Positions 62,693 through 64,000 of a stretch of 64,000 bases of DNA are shown piece by piece. The position numbers and the translations under genes were made by a program. The stretch is from Lagierella massiliensis. GTDB taxonomy: Bacteria > Bacillota > Clostridia > Tissierellales > Peptoniphilaceae. How positions within the stretch are numbered: the stretch's first letter is position 1; the number at the start of each line of letters is the position of its first letter. The notes under the pieces were generated by a model. That model saw only the letters and a program-made list of their open reading frames with translations. It was not told where the DNA came from and searched no databases. Location of the stretch: NCBI RefSeq assembly GCF_001407835.1, contig NZ_CYUO01000005.1, positions 868,001 through 932,000 on the forward strand, read 5' to 3'.

Positions 62693-63280
62693 TTATTTTT
62701 TGCCTAATTTAGACTCTTGTCCCATTCTAATTCTATGGATATTGGATCTATGTCTCCATATAGCTATAGCTCCTAAAATTATTAAAAGGGCCGCTACTTC
62801 ATATTTTTTAGTAACAAGGTAATATATTCCTTTGATAACACTTGTACAAGCTGCTGCAATAGAACCCAAAGAAACCATCTTAGTTATTCCAACCACAATC
62901 GAAAAAATTAATATTAAAGTTAGTGCAAATAAAGGACTTAAAGCTATAAATACTCCTAAAGAAGTAGCTATTCCCTTACCACCTTTTAAATTAAAGTAAA
63001 TGGGCCAGTTATGTCCACATACAGCACCAACTCCTCCAAGTAAAAGGCCTACATCTCCAAAAAGTTTATAGCCTATCATTGATGGCAAAAATCCCTTTAG
63101 TGTATCGAGTAATAATGTAGCTATTGCAAAGTTTTTACCAAAAGTTCGTAGTACATTGGTAGCTCCAGCGTTGCCTGAACCAAAGTCTCTTATATCTTCT
63201 TTGCGAAAAATCTTTCCAAGTATAATAGCCCAAGAAATAGATCCTACAAGATAGGATAATAAAAGGAAAATAAACTTCAT
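62693..63280 (-). CDS. plsY: Acyl-phosphate:glycerol-3-phosphate acyltransferase PlsY
   Basis: Membrane enzyme that transfers the acyl group from acyl-phosphate (made by PlsX) to glycerol-3-phosphate. 195 residues, about five membrane spans. Conserved loops: GSISWAIILGKIF, DFGSGNAGATNVLRTFGK, VCGHNWPIYFNLKGGKGIATSLG and WRHRSNIHRIRMGQESKLGKK at the end. It overlaps der by one base. Confidence 0.96.
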   Translation of the reverse strand: MKFIFLLLSYLVGSISWAIILGKIFRKEDIRDFGSGNAGATNVLRTFGKNFAIATLLLDTLKGFLPSMIGYKLFGDVGLLLGGVGAVCGHNWPIYFNLKGGKGIATSLGVFIALSPLFALTLILIFSIVVGITKMVSLGSIAAACTSVIKGIYYLVTKKYEVAALLIILGAIAIWRHRSNIHRIRMGQESKLGKK

Positions 63281-64000
63281 TATCTACTCCTTGGTCCCCT
63301 TGGTTTTAAATCAAATAATATTGGGACCCCTTCAAATTTAAAATACTCTCTTATTTGATTTTCTAAATATCTTAAGTAAGAAAAATGCATTAGTTCTTTT
63401 TTATTTATATGAAAGACTATCTTTGGAGGTCTTGTAGAGACCTGAGATGCATAAAATATCTTTAATCTTTCTCCTTTATCTGTTGGTGGAGCACTATGAA
63501 GTACTGCTTCGTTTATGATTTCATTTAATGTCCCAGTACTGATTCTCATTGAGTAATTTTCATTTACCTTTTCAATCATTTGAAATAAATTATAAACCCT
63601 TAGATTATTTTTTACTGACATAAAAACTATCGGAACATAATTTATAAATCCAAGTCTTGTCCTAATTTCCTTTTCAAATTGTCTTTGAGTTGTTTCGTCC
63701 TTGTCTATTAAATCCCATTTGTTTACAGCAATAATCATTGCTTTTCCATTGTCATGAGCATATCCTATTATTTTAGAATCTTGTTCTGTGACTCCCTCAG
63801 CTGCATCAATCATTAAAACCGATATATCTGAATTGTCAATTGAAGAAAGTGTTCTCACAACACTGTACCTTTCAACTTCTTCATCAATATATCTCTTTCT
63901 TCTAAGACCTGCTGTATCAATAAGAATATAGTCATGCCCATTATATTTAAAATTTGAATCAATAGAATCTCTTGTAGTTCCAGCAATATTTGTAACTATC
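63280..64000 (-). CDS. der: GTPase Der (EngA), C-terminal part (runs off the window)
   Basis: The end of the double-GTPase Der that helps build the 50S subunit. The visible 240 residues run from the switch I of the second GTPase: IVTNIAGTTRDSID, then LIDTAGLRRKRY (G3), IIAVNKWDLIDKD (G4), VFMSVKNNL (G5-type), and the C-terminal KH-like domain ending LKPRGPRSR. The reading frame is open to base 64000, so the N-terminal part, including GTPase 1, lies outside. Codon phase: base 64000 is the third base of a codon. Confidence 0.95.
   Translation of the reverse strand, partial: IVTNIAGTTRDSIDSNFKYNGHDYILIDTAGLRRKRYIDEEVERYSVVRTLSSIDNSDISVLMIDAAEGVTEQDSKIIGYAHDNGKAMIIAVNKWDLIDKDETTQRQFEKEIRTRLGFINYVPIVFMSVKNNLRVYNLFQMIEKVNENYSMRISTGTLNEIINEAVLHSAPPTDKGERLKIFYASQVSTRPPKIVFHINKKELMHFSYLRYLENQIREYFKFEGVPILFDLKPRGPRSR

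Overview
The window is AT-rich DNA (roughly 30% GC by eye) from a Gram-positive bacterium of the Bacillota. Several gene orders point there: dgt-dnaG-rpoD-trmK-nif3, plsX-acpP-rnc-(radical SAM)-smc-ftsY, nusB-xseA-xseB-ispA and argR-recN. So do AGGAGG-type ribosome binding sites, a tRNA-Thr-type T-box leader, IreB, an Asp23 protein and PPDK with its regulatory protein. The fused IspH-ribosomal protein S1 gene and the lack of any respiratory genes suggest an anaerobic clostridial relative, perhaps Tissierellia/Peptoniphilaceae. That placement is inference from gene content, not a database result.

Layout. 1-5.1 kb (minus): aldo/keto reductase (cut by the edge), ireB, alaS, an AI-2E/PerM-type permease and an IscR-like Rrf2 regulator. 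5.1-8.6 kb (minus): leuS behind a long leader with a terminator-like hairpin, a YdbC/PC4-like protein and an unknown helical protein that seems to start at CTG. 8.7-9.7 kb (plus): a 32-residue membrane peptide overlapping recX, then a GIY-YIG protein. 9.7-15.4 kb: degV (minus), then asnA, the PPDK regulator and ppdK (plus). 15.4-19.9 kb (minus): pyrB-pyrI-pyrF-pyrK-pyrD-pyrE from one strong promoter. 19.9-28.0 kb (minus): an eight-gene operon, moeA, mobA-mobB fusion, an unknown protein, a YhaO/SbcD-like nuclease, a YhaN/Rad50-like ATPase with a membrane hairpin, a second phosphoesterase, nagB and a CYTH protein. 28.0-32.2 kb (minus): a DUF6873-like gene, hisS, a T-box and thrS. 32.2-33.4 kb: a gene-poor stretch with a duplicated structured repeat and a broken tRNA-Phe copy, then tRNA-Phe, tRNA-Gly and tRNA-Cys (plus), facing rnpB (minus).

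33.4-38.9 kb (minus): the macromolecular-synthesis operon dgt, dnaG, rpoD, trmK, nif3. 39.0-49.9 kb (minus): a 13-gene run from argR through recN, nudix, a site-2-type protease, scpA, scpB, rluB, a GNAT-like gene, a YtqB-like methylase, an HI0933 flavoprotein, an extended cmk and plsC to ispH-rpsA. 50.0-53.2 kb (minus): asp23, then nusB, xseA, xseB, ispA. 53.2-61.0 kb (minus): plsX, acpP, rnc, radical SAM, smc, ftsY. 61.1-64.0 kb (minus): der (cut by the edge), plsY, ackA and rpmF with its own consensus promoter.

Most of the window is housekeeping and densely packed, with many overlapping stops and starts and many TTG/GTG starts. I saw no CRISPR array, prophage, transposase or toxin-antitoxin pair. 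The least explained parts are the unknown protein/YhaO-like/YhaN-like trio inside the molybdenum-cofactor operon, the duplicated structured repeat beside the tRNA genes, the leuS leader, the non-ATG start sites, and the N-terminal extension of Cmk.
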